Source: Dysgonomonas mossii (lineage in GTDB: Bacteria > Bacteroidota > Bacteroidia > Bacteroidales > Dysgonomonadaceae). From it: a stretch of 64,000 bases of DNA. Below are positions 34,752 to 46,487 of this stretch, one piece after another (position 1 is the first letter of the stretch; every line of letters begins with the position of its first letter). The notes beneath the pieces were generated by a model. The model was not told where the DNA came from and made no database searches. It worked only from the letters and a program-made list of their open reading frames with translations. Where the stretch lies: assembly GCF_004569505.1 (NCBI RefSeq), contig NZ_SPPK01000001.1, positions 558,001 through 622,000 of the forward strand. The letters are read 5' to 3'. The translations under genes were made by a program, and so were the position numbers.

Positions 34752-35920
34752 TTTTTATCCTCCTTCTTCTTTTCATCTGCTTTCTCGAGAGCCTCTATTT
34801 TTGCTTCCTCTTTAGTACTCCTCGATATAACCTTTTGTCCGTGAGTAAGCTTTTGATATCCTTCTACAACAATGTGCTCATTCGGACTCAATCCACGGAT
34901 AACGACTATCTTATTATCATGTTCGGGGCCGGTCTCTACATAGCGTTTTTCCACTATATTGTCCGGACGTATAACGAATATATGAGCTCCTCCTTTTTCT
35001 ATCGAAATAGCTTTGCGGGGGATAACGACAATATTCTCCAATACATTTAGTAATAGTTTTACACGCGTGAATTGTCCCGGTAGAAGAACCTGATTGGGAT
35101 TAGGCAATACAGCACGAACGCCAAAAGTTCCTGTTTTAGGGTCAACAAGGGGGGATGCAAAGTCTACAATTCCTTTTTCGCTGTATACAGAGTTATCGGC
35201 AAGTGTAACAGTAACAGTTGGCTGCCACGACCGGGTTGTATCCAGTTCTCCTAAATGCACATTCCTGCGTTGACTTCTTAGATAGTCGAGAGAAGTAAGT
35301 TTGAAATCGACCAATACGGTATCTCTTTTAACTACTGTAGCCAATAACGACTTCGAATTTCCTACCAAAGTGCCTATGTCTACATACCGCTCACTAATAT
35401 AGCCGGATAGGGGAGACCGTACCACTGTATAGCTTAATTCCAGCTCGGCTTGTTCCAAGTCGGCTTTACTCATTGCTACATCAGCCTTCGACATATTCAG
35501 TGCAGCTACTGCATTGTCAAGGTCTAGCCTGCTGGCAGCATTTTGATTATATAAAGGTTCTATCCTTTTGAGATCGCTTTCTGCTTTTAGAGCTTGCGCT
35601 TCATCTCTTTTGAGCTTTGCTTTTGCTTTTTCAACTTTAGCTTTGTAAGTTCTGTCGTTAATGTAAAATAAAGGCTCTCCCGCTTTCACTCCTTTTCCTT
35701 CATTAAAGGTCATCTTTTCGAGGAATCCTTCTACACGTGCATGAATTTCCACATTGCGTGATGCTTTAATAAGACCTACGTATTCTCCGTATATTTCGAA
35801 ATTATCTGTTGTTACAGTTTCAACTTCAACAATTGGAGCCTCGACTTGAGTTTTTTTACATGCGCATAGTAGTAATGTACTAAGTAAGGTGATAGATAAA
35901 ATACTTCTTATGTTATTCAT
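34748..35920 (-). CDS. RND efflux periplasmic adaptor (AcrA-like lipoprotein)
   Basis: 390 residues. Lipobox LLLCAC near residue 20, beta-barrel and lipoyl halves (VEIHARVEGFLEKMTFNEGK and VRSPLSGYISERYVD), helical hairpin (KAKAKLKRDEAQALKAESDLKRIE) and a Lys/Glu-rich C-terminal tail (EEAKIEALEKADEKKKEDKK). Links the transporter to the outer-membrane channel. First gene of the pump operon. No TetR, MarR or AraC regulator adjoins; control may act in the 605-base gap upstream. Confidence 0.95.
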   Translation of the reverse strand: MNNIRSILSITLLSTLLLCACKKTQVEAPIVEVETVTTDNFEIYGEYVGLIKASRNVEIHARVEGFLEKMTFNEGKGVKAGEPLFYINDRTYKAKVEKAKAKLKRDEAQALKAESDLKRIEPLYNQNAASRLDLDNAVAALNMSKADVAMSKADLEQAELELSYTVVRSPLSGYISERYVDIGTLVGNSKSLLATVVKRDTVLVDFKLTSLDYLRSQRRNVHLGELDTTRSWQPTVTVTLADNSVYSEKGIVDFASPLVDPKTGTFGVRAVLPNPNQVLLPGQFTRVKLLLNVLENIVVIPRKAISIEKGGAHIFVIRPDNIVEKRYVETGPEHDNKIVVIRGLSPNEHIVVEGYQKLTHGQKVISRSTKEEAKIEALEKADEKKKEDKK

Positions 35921-36093
35921 AAATAATTAATTGTAGTCAAATCTTAAACAACCCATTCAGCTTTTTTGTTTAACATATATTGAGTTTATATTATTTCTTT
36001 TAGTGTACAGGGGACGGCAATTTAGAGTCTTCTATAATTGTATATATATATCGTATAGAAATTGTCTTCGTTTCGAAATAAGTTTTGCTAATT

Positions 36094-36125
36094 GCAAATG
36101 TCCAGCATATAATCGCAAATGTACA
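36094..36125 (+). promoter_or_regulatory. Two GCAAATGTnCA direct repeats 21 bp apart
   Basis: GCAAATGTCCA begins at 36094 and GCAAATGTACA at 36115. A spacing of two helical turns is typical of sites for a dimeric activator. They lie 174 bp upstream of the pump operon start and 400 bp upstream of susC; which gene they serve is unknown. Confidence 0.3.
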
Positions 36126-36205
36126 CATTCATTTAATATATTGTGTATAATGGTTATATTAAAGATTATAAAAGGTTGATAAACAAAATATATGTTACAA
36201 TCCGA

Positions 36206-36219
36206 TTGCAATCGTTTGC
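36206..36219 (+). promoter_or_regulatory. LacI-family operator upstream of susC
   Basis: TGCAATCGTTTGCA differs by one base from the core TGCAAACGTTTGCA of the perfect palindrome before the GH97 gene (42351-42376). The central CG and TTGCA-type arms are typical of LacI-family sites. Confidence 0.6.
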
Positions 36220-36525
36220 ATAACAAAAAGCAGCTTTTTATAAAATCTTTTGATACAAAACAAAATAGGTCTTCTCATATTTGTACTATAATCCTAAAAT
36301 GTCATGAAAATACAAGTGTTTCTAATGTTAAATCTAAACCAAGATTTATTTAAAAATATACAAAATATAACATTTGTCTCTTCTGTCCTCTATTCAAAAT
36401 TCAGGGTTGATCAGAATTTTATTGAATACGAATAGTATGTTATGCACGATAGAATATATAAACCGATTATATAGAAATAAGTAATAAACTAATCAATATT
36501 AATGTTAATCTTAATATTATTTCGC

Positions 36526-39500
36526 ATGAAAAGAAAGATTAAGAACAGATGTTTAAATGTATTCCTACTATTTATGTTAGGAATATTTGTGTCAACATCA
36601 AATATTTTTGCGCAAGGCGGAAATATCACAGTTAAGGGTAATGTGAAGGACAATAACGGCGAACCTATCATTAGTGGTAGTGTTGTTGTTAAGGGTACAA
36701 CCATAGGTACTGTAACTGATGTTGATGGTAATTATGCAATCAATGTACCTTCTAACGGTACGTTAGTGTTCACTTACGTAGGATTCAAATCACAAGAAGT
36801 TTCTGTAGCCGGAAAATCTACAATTAATGTCACATTGGAGGAAGATACCGAAATGTTGAAAGAAGTTGTAGTAATCGGATATGGTAGTGTGAAGAAAGAA
36901 GACCTTAGTGGGTCAATCGTTGCAATCAAGGCAGAAGAGATAAACAAAGGAGCAATAACATCACCGCAGCAAATGCTACAAGGTAAGGTTTCCGGTTTGT
37001 TTGTGCAGCCGGGGAATGGTGCTCCGGGTTCGGGTTCTACAATTCGTATTCGTAGTGGTGCATCTTTAAGTGCAAGTAATGATCCTTTGATCGTTATTGA
37101 TGGTATTCCTACATCGAATGATGCTGCTCCGGGAACTCCAAATGCTTTAGCTACAATCAATCCGAATGATATTGAATCATTCACAGTGTTGAAAGATGCT
37201 TCTGCTACAGCGATATTTGGTTCAAGGGCGTCAAACGGTGTAATTATTATTACAACAAAAAAAGGAAGCCAATCTAAAGGAGTGAAAATCTCTTATAGTA
37301 GCACATATAGTTTTAATGACCCTTATAAGAAAATTAAAACGATGAATGCTCAAGAATTCCGTGATGTAATTTCTACTTATTATCCTAAAGGAACAGATGC
37401 AGGAGATAATGCTCAAGAACTGTTGAATAAATATCCAGATCAATCGACAAACTGGCAAGATGAAATCTTCCGTACAGCCTTTAGTACAGACCATAACTTG
37501 GGATTTAGCGGAAAAGCAGGAATATTGCCATACCGGGTGTCAGTGGGTTATACAAATGAAGATGGGACATTGCAAACTTCAAATTATGAGCGTTTTACAG
37601 GAAGTATTAGCTTGAGTCCGAAGTTTCTTAATGATCATTTGAGTGTAAATATTAATGTTAAAGGAACAATAAATAATAATAGATATGCAGATTCCGGAGC
37701 AGTAGGTGCTGCAGCTTTTTATGATCCGACAAAACCAATTTATGATGAAAATGGATATCATGGCTATTGGAATCACATGCAAGGAACTGAACCGAACAAG
37801 TTAGCTCCTGTCAATCCATTGGCATTGTTATACGATGTCGACAACTCTGGAAAAACTAAACGCAGTTTAGGAAATATTCAGCTTGATTATAAATTCCACT
37901 TCTTACCTGAACTACGTGCTAATTTAAATCTGGGTTATGATATTGCTACTTCTACAGGTAATAACGGACCTTCAGCAGGGTCATACCAAGCAGCGAAAGA
38001 TTCGGATCTGCCGAATATAGGAAGATATACATCTTGGGATAATTTGCGCCGAAATCAATTGTTAGACTTTTATCTGAACTATAATAAGTATTTTGAGTCG
38101 ATAAAGAGTAATGTTGATATAATGGGTGGTTATTCTTATCAACATTTTTATAAATCAGATTTTGATAAAACGTTCTCTAATTCAACAAAATCTATTGGAA
38201 CTATAAATGGATTTGAATACAATGAATCTACTAGTCAATATGTTTGGACAGCTAGTCGAAAAATCCCTTCTGAAAACTATTTGATATCATTCTTCGGTAG
38301 GTTGAACTATAACTTCATGGATCGCTATTTATTGACAGCAACTTTGCGTGATGATGGTTCTTCTCGTTTCAGTAAAGATAATCGTTGGGGTTTATTCCCA
38401 TCTGCAGCATTTGCTTGGACAATTTCTAAGGAACCATTTATGCACGGTAAAATTGATGCATTATCTAATTTGAAATTGCGTGTAGGATATGGAGTTACAG
38501 GTCAACAAGATATAGGTAAGGATTATGCTTATATTCCATCTTATATTTTTGGAACGAATCCGAATGGAACATATTTAGGGTCGGGTCTACTAAAACCTGA
38601 TGGATATAATCCAAATCTAAAATGGGAGCAAACTGCTACGACAAACTTTGGTATTGATTTTGGATTTTTGAATAATCGTATTAATGGTAGCATCGAATAT
38701 TATCAAAAGAAGACAAAAGATTTGCTTAATACAATAGATTCTCCTGCAGGAACTAACTTCTCTAATGTAATTGTGGCTAACGTTGGTACAATGAAAAATA
38801 ATGGAGTTGAGTTTAATATCAATGCTGTAGCTATAGAAACTAACGATTTTTCATGGGATCTAGGTTATAATATTACGTGGAATAAGAGTGAGATTACTAA
38901 GTTGACTGCATCTTACAACCCTGATTATCCGGGTATACAAATCGGAGACCCTGGTTATGGAACAGGACTTCGCACACAAAAACATCAAACAGGATATGCT
39001 CCTAATACTTTCTGGTTATATCAGCAGGTTTATGGGGAAGATGGAAAGCCTCTTCAAAATGTATTTGTAGATCGTAATAAAGATGGACAAATTACAGAGG
39101 CCGATCGTTACCTGACAGGAAAGAGCCCTATGCCAAAAGTATTTATGGGATTTAGCTCAACATTCAGATATAAAGATTTTGATTTAGGGTTTAATTTACG
39201 TGCTAATTTAGGTAATTATGTATATAATGCTTTTGCTGCACAAAATTCAACGCCATTGACTTTCAACAATCAAGGATTCCTTTCTAATATTTATACAGGA
39301 GTGTATGAAACCGGATTTACTCATAAGAATGGAACAGAGCAGCAGCTATCTGATTACTTCCTAGAGAATGCATCGTTCCTAAAATTGGATAATCTGACAT
39401 TTGGCTATAGTTTCAAAAATATATTGTTTAATAAACTATCCGGACGTGTGAGTTTTTCTGTTCAGAATGTATTTACTATCACCAATTATAGTGGAATTGA

Positions 39501-39597
39501 TCCTGAAAGCTCTAATAATAAAGATTATCTTGGTATTGATAGGAATATATGGCCACGTCCAAGAACCTATACATTTGGTTTAAATCTTAACTTTTAA
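36526..39597 (+). CDS. susC: SusC-family TonB-dependent glycan importer
   Basis: 1023 residues from the ATG at 36526; an earlier start at 36502 adds 8 hydrophobic residues before the signal and is less likely. Signal peptide ending FAQ, carboxypeptidase-D-like domain (VKGNVKDNNGEPIISGSVVV), TonB box region (LKEVVVIGYGSVKKEDLSGS), plug domain (GSTIRIRSGASLSASNDPLI) and a 22-strand barrel ending GLNLNF. Imports oligosaccharides across the outer membrane. Followed by susD after 5 bases. No adjoining GH13 enzyme. Confidence 0.96.
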   Translation: MKRKIKNRCLNVFLLFMLGIFVSTSNIFAQGGNITVKGNVKDNNGEPIISGSVVVKGTTIGTVTDVDGNYAINVPSNGTLVFTYVGFKSQEVSVAGKSTINVTLEEDTEMLKEVVVIGYGSVKKEDLSGSIVAIKAEEINKGAITSPQQMLQGKVSGLFVQPGNGAPGSGSTIRIRSGASLSASNDPLIVIDGIPTSNDAAPGTPNALATINPNDIESFTVLKDASATAIFGSRASNGVIIITTKKGSQSKGVKISYSSTYSFNDPYKKIKTMNAQEFRDVISTYYPKGTDAGDNAQELLNKYPDQSTNWQDEIFRTAFSTDHNLGFSGKAGILPYRVSVGYTNEDGTLQTSNYERFTGSISLSPKFLNDHLSVNINVKGTINNNRYADSGAVGAAAFYDPTKPIYDENGYHGYWNHMQGTEPNKLAPVNPLALLYDVDNSGKTKRSLGNIQLDYKFHFLPELRANLNLGYDIATSTGNNGPSAGSYQAAKDSDLPNIGRYTSWDNLRRNQLLDFYLNYNKYFESIKSNVDIMGGYSYQHFYKSDFDKTFSNSTKSIGTINGFEYNESTSQYVWTASRKIPSENYLISFFGRLNYNFMDRYLLTATLRDDGSSRFSKDNRWGLFPSAAFAWTISKEPFMHGKIDALSNLKLRVGYGVTGQQDIGKDYAYIPSYIFGTNPNGTYLGSGLLKPDGYNPNLKWEQTATTNFGIDFGFLNNRINGSIEYYQKKTKDLLNTIDSPAGTNFSNVIVANVGTMKNNGVEFNINAVAIETNDFSWDLGYNITWNKSEITKLTASYNPDYPGIQIGDPGYGTGLRTQKHQTGYAPNTFWLYQQVYGEDGKPLQNVFVDRNKDGQITEADRYLTGKSPMPKVFMGFSSTFRYKDFDLGFNLRANLGNYVYNAFAAQNSTPLTFNNQGFLSNIYTGVYETGFTHKNGTEQQLSDYFLENASFLKLDNLTFGYSFKNILFNKLSGRVSFSVQNVFTITNYSGIDPESSNNKDYLGIDRNIWPRPRTYTFGLNLNF

Positions 39598-39602
39598 TTG
39601 AC

Positions 39603-41201
39603 ATGAAAATGAAAGCAAAATATTTATTGACATTATTTAGCGGATTAGCGTTGACTTTAAGCTCTTGTTTGGGAGACTTAGATGTACAGCCGTTGGATGA
39701 GAATGTAGTGACTGGCGAAATAGCTTATTCTGATGCTGCCAGTTATACCAAAGGATTAATGAAAATATATTCAGTATGGGCTATTAGTGGACAAGATGGT
39801 GAGGGAAGTTCCGATATTGAAAATCTCGATCCGGGGAATGCTCAGTTGTTGCGTTCATGGTGGAACCTGCAAGAAGTGTCTACCGATGAGTGTAAAGTAG
39901 CATGGGCAAACGACTCATGGGTTCCAGAAATCAATAACATGACTTGGTCTAATTCTAAAAATGAATCTATAGAAGGCGTTTACCAAAGATGTATGTTTAT
40001 TGTAGCATTGGCTAACGAATATCTGAAACAGGTAGGAAATGCCCCAACGGATGCAAATCCTACTCAATTGCGTGCAGAAGCTCGTTTTTGTAGAGCGTTG
40101 GCTTACTATGTGTTGATGGATCAATATGCTAGACCTCCTTTTATCACAGAGAGTAATTATTCAGTATCTCCGTCTCCACTAAGCAGAGAAGAGCTCTTTG
40201 GCTGGATAGTAAAAGAATTAACAGAGATAGAAAAAGATCTTCCGGCTGCACGTCAGGGTATATATGGGCGTGCTGATCAAGGTGCTGTAAATGCTTTACT
40301 TGCACGTGCCTACCTGAATGCAGAAGTATATACAGGAAAAGCGATGTATACAGAATGTATAACAGCATGTAATAAAGTTATTGCCGGCGGATATGCATTG
40401 ACTGCAGATTATTCAAACATATTTAAAGCAGATAATAACGTGGTTGCTAAAAATGAAATAATCTTCCCTATTTGTTTTGATGGGGCAGCAACTAAAACTT
40501 GGGGAGGTATGACATTCCTTATTTGTTCTTCTCGTGGTGGTGCTGAATATGTATTAGCTACTGACGGGGTTAGTTCAGGATGGGATGGAACTCGTTCAAC
40601 ACAAAACTTAGTGAATAAGTTTGCATTCTCAAGTAATAATAAAACTGCAGCAAATATTATAGATAAGCGAGGCATATTCTACTCTGAAGGCCGTTCTGTG
40701 GAAATAAAAACTACACCTCTAGGAACATTTACCAGTGAGGGTTGGGCTGTATACAAATTTAAGAATGTAAAATCGAATGGAAGTTTGGCTTCTGATACTC
40801 AATTTCCTGATACAGATTTTCCTATGTTGCGCTTAGGAGATGTATATCTGATGTATGCTGAAGCGGTTCTTCGTGGAGGAGCAGGAGGTGATAAAAATAC
40901 TGCTCTGGGATATGTAAACGAGCTTCGCAAACGTGGATATGGAGACGACTCAGGTGCTATTACATCTACTGAACTTACAACAGACTTTATATTGGATGAG
41001 CGTTCTCGTGAATTGTATTGGGAAGGAACTCGCCGTACAGACCTCATTCGCTATGGATTATATACATCTGGATCTTATCGCTGGCCATTCAAGGGAGGAG
41101 TATTGGAAGGTGTAGGAGTAGATAATACTCGTAACATTTTCCCTATTCCGGTAACAGATCTTTCTGTAAATGGAAATCTGACTCAAAATCCAGGATATTA
41201 A
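39603..41201 (+). CDS. susD: SusD-family glycan-binding lipoprotein
   Basis: 532 residues. Lipobox LSSCLG near residue 22. SusD/RagB fold with TPR-like helices: VYQRCMFIVALANEYLKQVG, LRAEARFCRALAYYVLMDQY, GRADQGAVNALLARAYLNAE, and the C-terminal YVNELRKRGYGDD / FILDERSRELYWEGTRRTDLIRYG signatures. Caps SusC and binds the incoming glycan at the cell surface. The companion SusE-like protein supports an alpha-glucan substrate. Confidence 0.96.
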   Translation: MKMKAKYLLTLFSGLALTLSSCLGDLDVQPLDENVVTGEIAYSDAASYTKGLMKIYSVWAISGQDGEGSSDIENLDPGNAQLLRSWWNLQEVSTDECKVAWANDSWVPEINNMTWSNSKNESIEGVYQRCMFIVALANEYLKQVGNAPTDANPTQLRAEARFCRALAYYVLMDQYARPPFITESNYSVSPSPLSREELFGWIVKELTEIEKDLPAARQGIYGRADQGAVNALLARAYLNAEVYTGKAMYTECITACNKVIAGGYALTADYSNIFKADNNVVAKNEIIFPICFDGAATKTWGGMTFLICSSRGGAEYVLATDGVSSGWDGTRSTQNLVNKFAFSSNNKTAANIIDKRGIFYSEGRSVEIKTTPLGTFTSEGWAVYKFKNVKSNGSLASDTQFPDTDFPMLRLGDVYLMYAEAVLRGGAGGDKNTALGYVNELRKRGYGDDSGAITSTELTTDFILDERSRELYWEGTRRTDLIRYGLYTSGSYRWPFKGGVLEGVGVDNTRNIFPIPVTDLSVNGNLTQNPGY

Positions 41202-41232
41202 GTAATAATTGTCTTATAAATATAAAATAGAT

Positions 41233-42288
41233 ATGAAACTATTAAAATATATACCTGTTGTTTTTCTTTCTCTAATAACTTTTGCTTCGTGCGATAGTGA
41301 TTTGGATAAAGTAACATATCATGAAGAAGATGCAAAAATAGGGGCTTTAAATCCAATTGCATCATCTTATGTCCTTGATGACAAAAAGGCTGATGAGGTA
41401 GTCGATACGTTTAAATGGACGAAAGCTTCATTTGGTTATGACGCTGCTATTATCTATAAATTGGAAGTTGATGTGGCTGGTAAAGATTTTGCAAATAAGA
41501 AAACTATTTCTTCTCTTATAGGAAAGACTCAAGCTGCTATAACTCATAAAGAATTGAATAATGTGTTATTAAGCCTTGATTCTATATATAATATTCCCCC
41601 AAGAACAGAAGCTACTTATGATATACGTATATCTGCAACTATTGGTGATGTTATAACTCCTTTGTATACAAATGTAGTAACTTCTAAAATTACTACCTAT
41701 TTATCATATCCTAAGAATGTATATATGATAGGAGCTGATTTTGGCGGATGGAACTGGAGTGATGCTGGTATTGTAGATATGACTCCTGTTTGGGGACTTG
41801 ACGGTACTTTCTGGGCGATACGATATTTTAAAGCAGCAAATGGCTTCAAATGGAATACCTCTAAAGCGTGGGATGGTTCAGACTTTTATGAATTGGATTC
41901 TAAGGAAGGATATACAACGAATGGAGGCAATGCATTTGTTCCTGCCGATGGCTTTTATATTGTTTATATGGATATGCCTAATAAAAAGATTACAATAAAA
42001 GCGGCAGAAGTCTATGGAATGGGAGACTGTTTTGGTGGATGGAGTACTGCTACATATCCATTTACCGCATCTGGCAACAAAATGTCAATAACAACTACAG
42101 GTGCAGGTGAATTAAGAATGTATGCTGGTTATCCTGCAGTTGGAGGTGATTGGTGGAAAATGGAATTTATTATTCTTAACGGAAAAATAGAATATAGAGG
42201 TAAAGGTGGTGACCAAGATAGAGTTTCTGTTGCTGCAGGCAAAAAAGTTACTCTTGATTTCAATGCCGGTACAGGAACAATTGAATAA
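41233..42288 (+). CDS. susE: SusE/SusF-like surface starch-binding lipoprotein
   Basis: 351 residues from the ATG at 41233. Lipobox ITFASCDSD near residue 20, N-terminal SusE Ig-like domain (IGALNPIASSYVLDDKKADEVVDTFKW), then two carbohydrate-binding modules whose starts are marked by VYMIGADFGGWNWSD and GMGDCFGGWSTAT. SusE/F modules bind maltooligosaccharides through aromatic residues, and Trp/Tyr are frequent here. Third gene of the operon, ended by a strong terminator. Confidence 0.88.
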   Translation: MKLLKYIPVVFLSLITFASCDSDLDKVTYHEEDAKIGALNPIASSYVLDDKKADEVVDTFKWTKASFGYDAAIIYKLEVDVAGKDFANKKTISSLIGKTQAAITHKELNNVLLSLDSIYNIPPRTEATYDIRISATIGDVITPLYTNVVTSKITTYLSYPKNVYMIGADFGGWNWSDAGIVDMTPVWGLDGTFWAIRYFKAANGFKWNTSKAWDGSDFYELDSKEGYTTNGGNAFVPADGFYIVYMDMPNKKITIKAAEVYGMGDCFGGWSTATYPFTASGNKMSITTTGAGELRMYAGYPAVGGDWWKMEFIILNGKIEYRGKGGDQDRVSVAAGKKVTLDFNAGTGTIE

Positions 42289-42312
42289 ATTAGATTGATA
42301 GAAATACTGATT

Positions 42313-42347
42313 AGAAGAGGTGGCTGATTTGGTCACCTCTTCTTTTT
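42313..42347 (+). terminator. Terminator after susE
   Basis: AGAAGAGGTG (42313-42322) pairs perfectly with CACCTCTTCT (42334-42343), then TTTTT. The GH97 gene therefore needs its own promoter. Confidence 0.9.
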
Positions 42348-42350
42348 GTT

Positions 42351-42376
42351 ATAATCTGCAAACGTTTGCAGATTAT
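42351..42376 (+). promoter_or_regulatory. 26-bp perfect palindrome, LacI-family operator
   Basis: The core is CTGCAAACGTTTGCAG (42356-42371), extended by ATAAT/ATTAT on each side to a perfect 26-bp palindrome. It matches LacI/PurR-type sites. It ends 4 bases before the -33 element of the GH97 promoter. It has no following T-run, so it is not a second terminator. Confidence 0.8.
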
Positions 42377-42380
42377 TTTG

Positions 42381-42411
42381 TTTGGTTTACGAGAAAAGGA
42401 TTCTATCATTG
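42381..42411 (+). promoter_or_regulatory. Promoter of the GH97 gene
   Basis: TTTG (42381-42384), a 19-base spacer and TATCATTG (42404-42411, one mismatch to TAnnTTTG). The ATG is 50 bases further on. Confidence 0.6.
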
Positions 42412-42440
42412 AACTCTAAATGTAGTTTCTTTGTATATAG

Positions 42441-44678
<2,238 letters not shown>

Positions 44679-44722
44679 AAGGCAAGATACAGTTAGTTAT
44701 AGGGTTTGGTTATCTAGGTTTG

Positions 44723-44750
44723 GGCCGCTCCATTTGGGGCGGCTCTTTTA
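44723..44750 (+). terminator. Terminator after the GH97 gene
   Basis: GCCGCTCC, loop ATTTG, then GGGGCGGC with one G-U pair, followed by TCTTTTATT. The cysteine desulfidase gene converges on it. Confidence 0.88.
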
Positions 44751-44782
44751 TTGCATTTATTCCAATTAATGACTCATGAGTG

Positions 44783-46072
44783 TTATTTGCTGGTCATTAT
44801 TTTCAATACCAATTTATCTGTTTCTTGCATGCCTACGGCACCTATACTTGTCAGGTTCTCTATGGTTTTGTCCACGTCGTCATCAACAATACCCTCTAGC
44901 GAAGAAACTACTTTCTGCTCCATTGCCATAATTGCCGAAAGCACGGCTGTAGACACTCCGCTGGATATTTTCAAGGCACAGCTAGGCTTTGCTCCGTCAC
45001 AGATCATTCCTGTTATATTACCAACCATGTTTTTTACGGCAAATGTTATTTGGTTGTAATCTCCTCCCATTAGATAGGTTATGCCACAACTAGCGCCCGT
45101 CGCAGCTGCAACACAGCCACATAGAGCCGATAAACGTCCTAGTTTCTGCTTTATATATACTACTGTAAGGTGGCTGAGAATTAACGCCCTTATCAGACTC
45201 TCTTCCGAGCAATTTGTATCTTCTGCATACGTCAGAACTGGCAGCGTTGCCGTAATTCCTTGATTCCCACTGCCCGAATTGCTCATTACCGGTATCATAG
45301 CACCATCCATACGTGCATCACATGCAGCGGCGGTATACGACATCATATGAGTGAGCATTGAATCTCCGAATATTTGCTTGCCCAATGCTCCTGTCATTGT
45401 TTTAGCGACATTGTGACCATAACTTCCTTGAGCCGACAGTTTCGAAGCAGTGCGGTTTAGTTCTGCCGCCTGAAGAATAAAGCGAATGTCGTCTATCGGA
45501 GTAGTAGTTGCAAACTCATATACTTTTGAAAAGGATAATTTTATCTCCTCTTTACTCTCTTCGCAATGGTTGCTATCACATTCGTTTATAATTACTTCGC
45601 CATTTTTAGATATATGAGAAAAGTGTGTATGTGTTCCTTTTATTATGGCTACAGCTTCTTTTTCGTTCTTAAGGCAGTGCACCTCAATATATAGATTGTC
45701 ATCTATATCTTCTTTAAGCCCTATTTCTATCCGTTTTTCCTCAATATATTTTTTCCCTGTATCTACATCTTCCGGCTTCAAGTCTTTCAGCACCTGTAAT
45801 CCATATTCACTTTTACCTATCAAAGCACCTAGTGCAATCGCTATGGGCAGTCCTACCATCTTTGTCCCCGGAATACCAACACCCATTGCATTTTTCAATA
45901 TGTTGGCGCTCAGATATACTTTTATCTTCTCCGGCACGGTTTCCAATACCTCAGTGGCTTTGGCTACACATAATGAAACCGCTATAGGCTCTGTACATCC
46001 GATAGCCGGAACAACTTCTTTTTTGATTAAACTGATGATTAGACTACGTTCACATTCGTTTAGCATGCTCAT
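44783..46072 (-). CDS. cyuA: L-cysteine desulfidase family protein (UPF0597/CyuA)
   Basis: 429 residues. Family signatures: KKEVVPAIGCTEPIAVSL (residues about 16-33), MGVGIPGTKMVGLPIA, NSGSGNQGITATLPV, LCGCVAAATGASCGITYLMG and MICDGAKPSCALKISSG. The conserved cysteines (near 25, 285 and 327-335) hold the iron-sulfur cluster that releases sulfide, ammonia and pyruvate from cysteine. Cytosolic. No cysteine transporter or CyuR regulator adjoins. Start taken at 46072; Met3 is an alternative. Confidence 0.92.
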   Translation of the reverse strand: MSMLNECERSLIISLIKKEVVPAIGCTEPIAVSLCVAKATEVLETVPEKIKVYLSANILKNAMGVGIPGTKMVGLPIAIALGALIGKSEYGLQVLKDLKPEDVDTGKKYIEEKRIEIGLKEDIDDNLYIEVHCLKNEKEAVAIIKGTHTHFSHISKNGEVIINECDSNHCEESKEEIKLSFSKVYEFATTTPIDDIRFILQAAELNRTASKLSAQGSYGHNVAKTMTGALGKQIFGDSMLTHMMSYTAAACDARMDGAMIPVMSNSGSGNQGITATLPVLTYAEDTNCSEESLIRALILSHLTVVYIKQKLGRLSALCGCVAAATGASCGITYLMGGDYNQITFAVKNMVGNITGMICDGAKPSCALKISSGVSTAVLSAIMAMEQKVVSSLEGIVDDDVDKTIENLTSIGAVGMQETDKLVLKIMTSK

Positions 46073-46097
46073 TTAGCTGATTTAGGTTTTATTGAGA

Positions 46098-46105
46098 CAA
46101 AGATA
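46098..46105 (-). promoter_or_regulatory. -7 element of cyuA
   Basis: TATCTTTG on the minus strand (46105-46098) is a full TAnnTTTG match; the -33 position lacks TTTG. It is 26 bases upstream of the cyuA start. Confidence 0.5.
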
Positions 46106-46261
46106 CAGGTTCTTCTTTCTATTTATTGTTAAAGGCTTCATAAAAAAGGAAAAGCAAAGAAATAATTGACAATAAGTCAAACAATAGATCATGTTTTAGT
46201 TTATCAAAAATGTAACTAAAGTTATTTTTTGCAATCATCATATAAACAATTGTTTATACTC

Positions 46262-46342
46262 AAAAGGTGACAACCAACGGTCACAGGAGCAAAGCGTATG
46301 TAACAGTGACAGTTTTTGATGTTATTTTATTGTGTCACTTTT
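46262..46342 (+). repeat. Dispersed intergenic repeat, copy B (long form)
   Basis: Begins AAAAGGTGACAACCAACGG. The hairpin has AGTGACA (46305-46311), a 21-base loop and TGTCACT (46333-46339), then TTTT. Fifty bases match copy A with 6 substitutions. Confidence 0.8.
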
Positions 46343-46487
46343 CATTTTGCATACCAAATACTATAGTAATCGATGAAAGCCTTTCTTCATATATAAGATA
46401 AATTTAGAATATAACTTTATAGGTAGAACGATAATAGGATAGCACCAATAGCCTTTTTACGTGTCATATAATTCAATACTCATTTAT

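Larger units (their letters stand above)
35921..36525. other. Gene-free divergent stretch of 605 bases
   Basis: AT-rich control region between the pump operon and susC. Holds a pair of GCAAATGTnCA direct repeats (36094-36125) and a LacI-type operator (36206-36219). I see no RNA gene and no coding frame. Confidence 0.6.
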
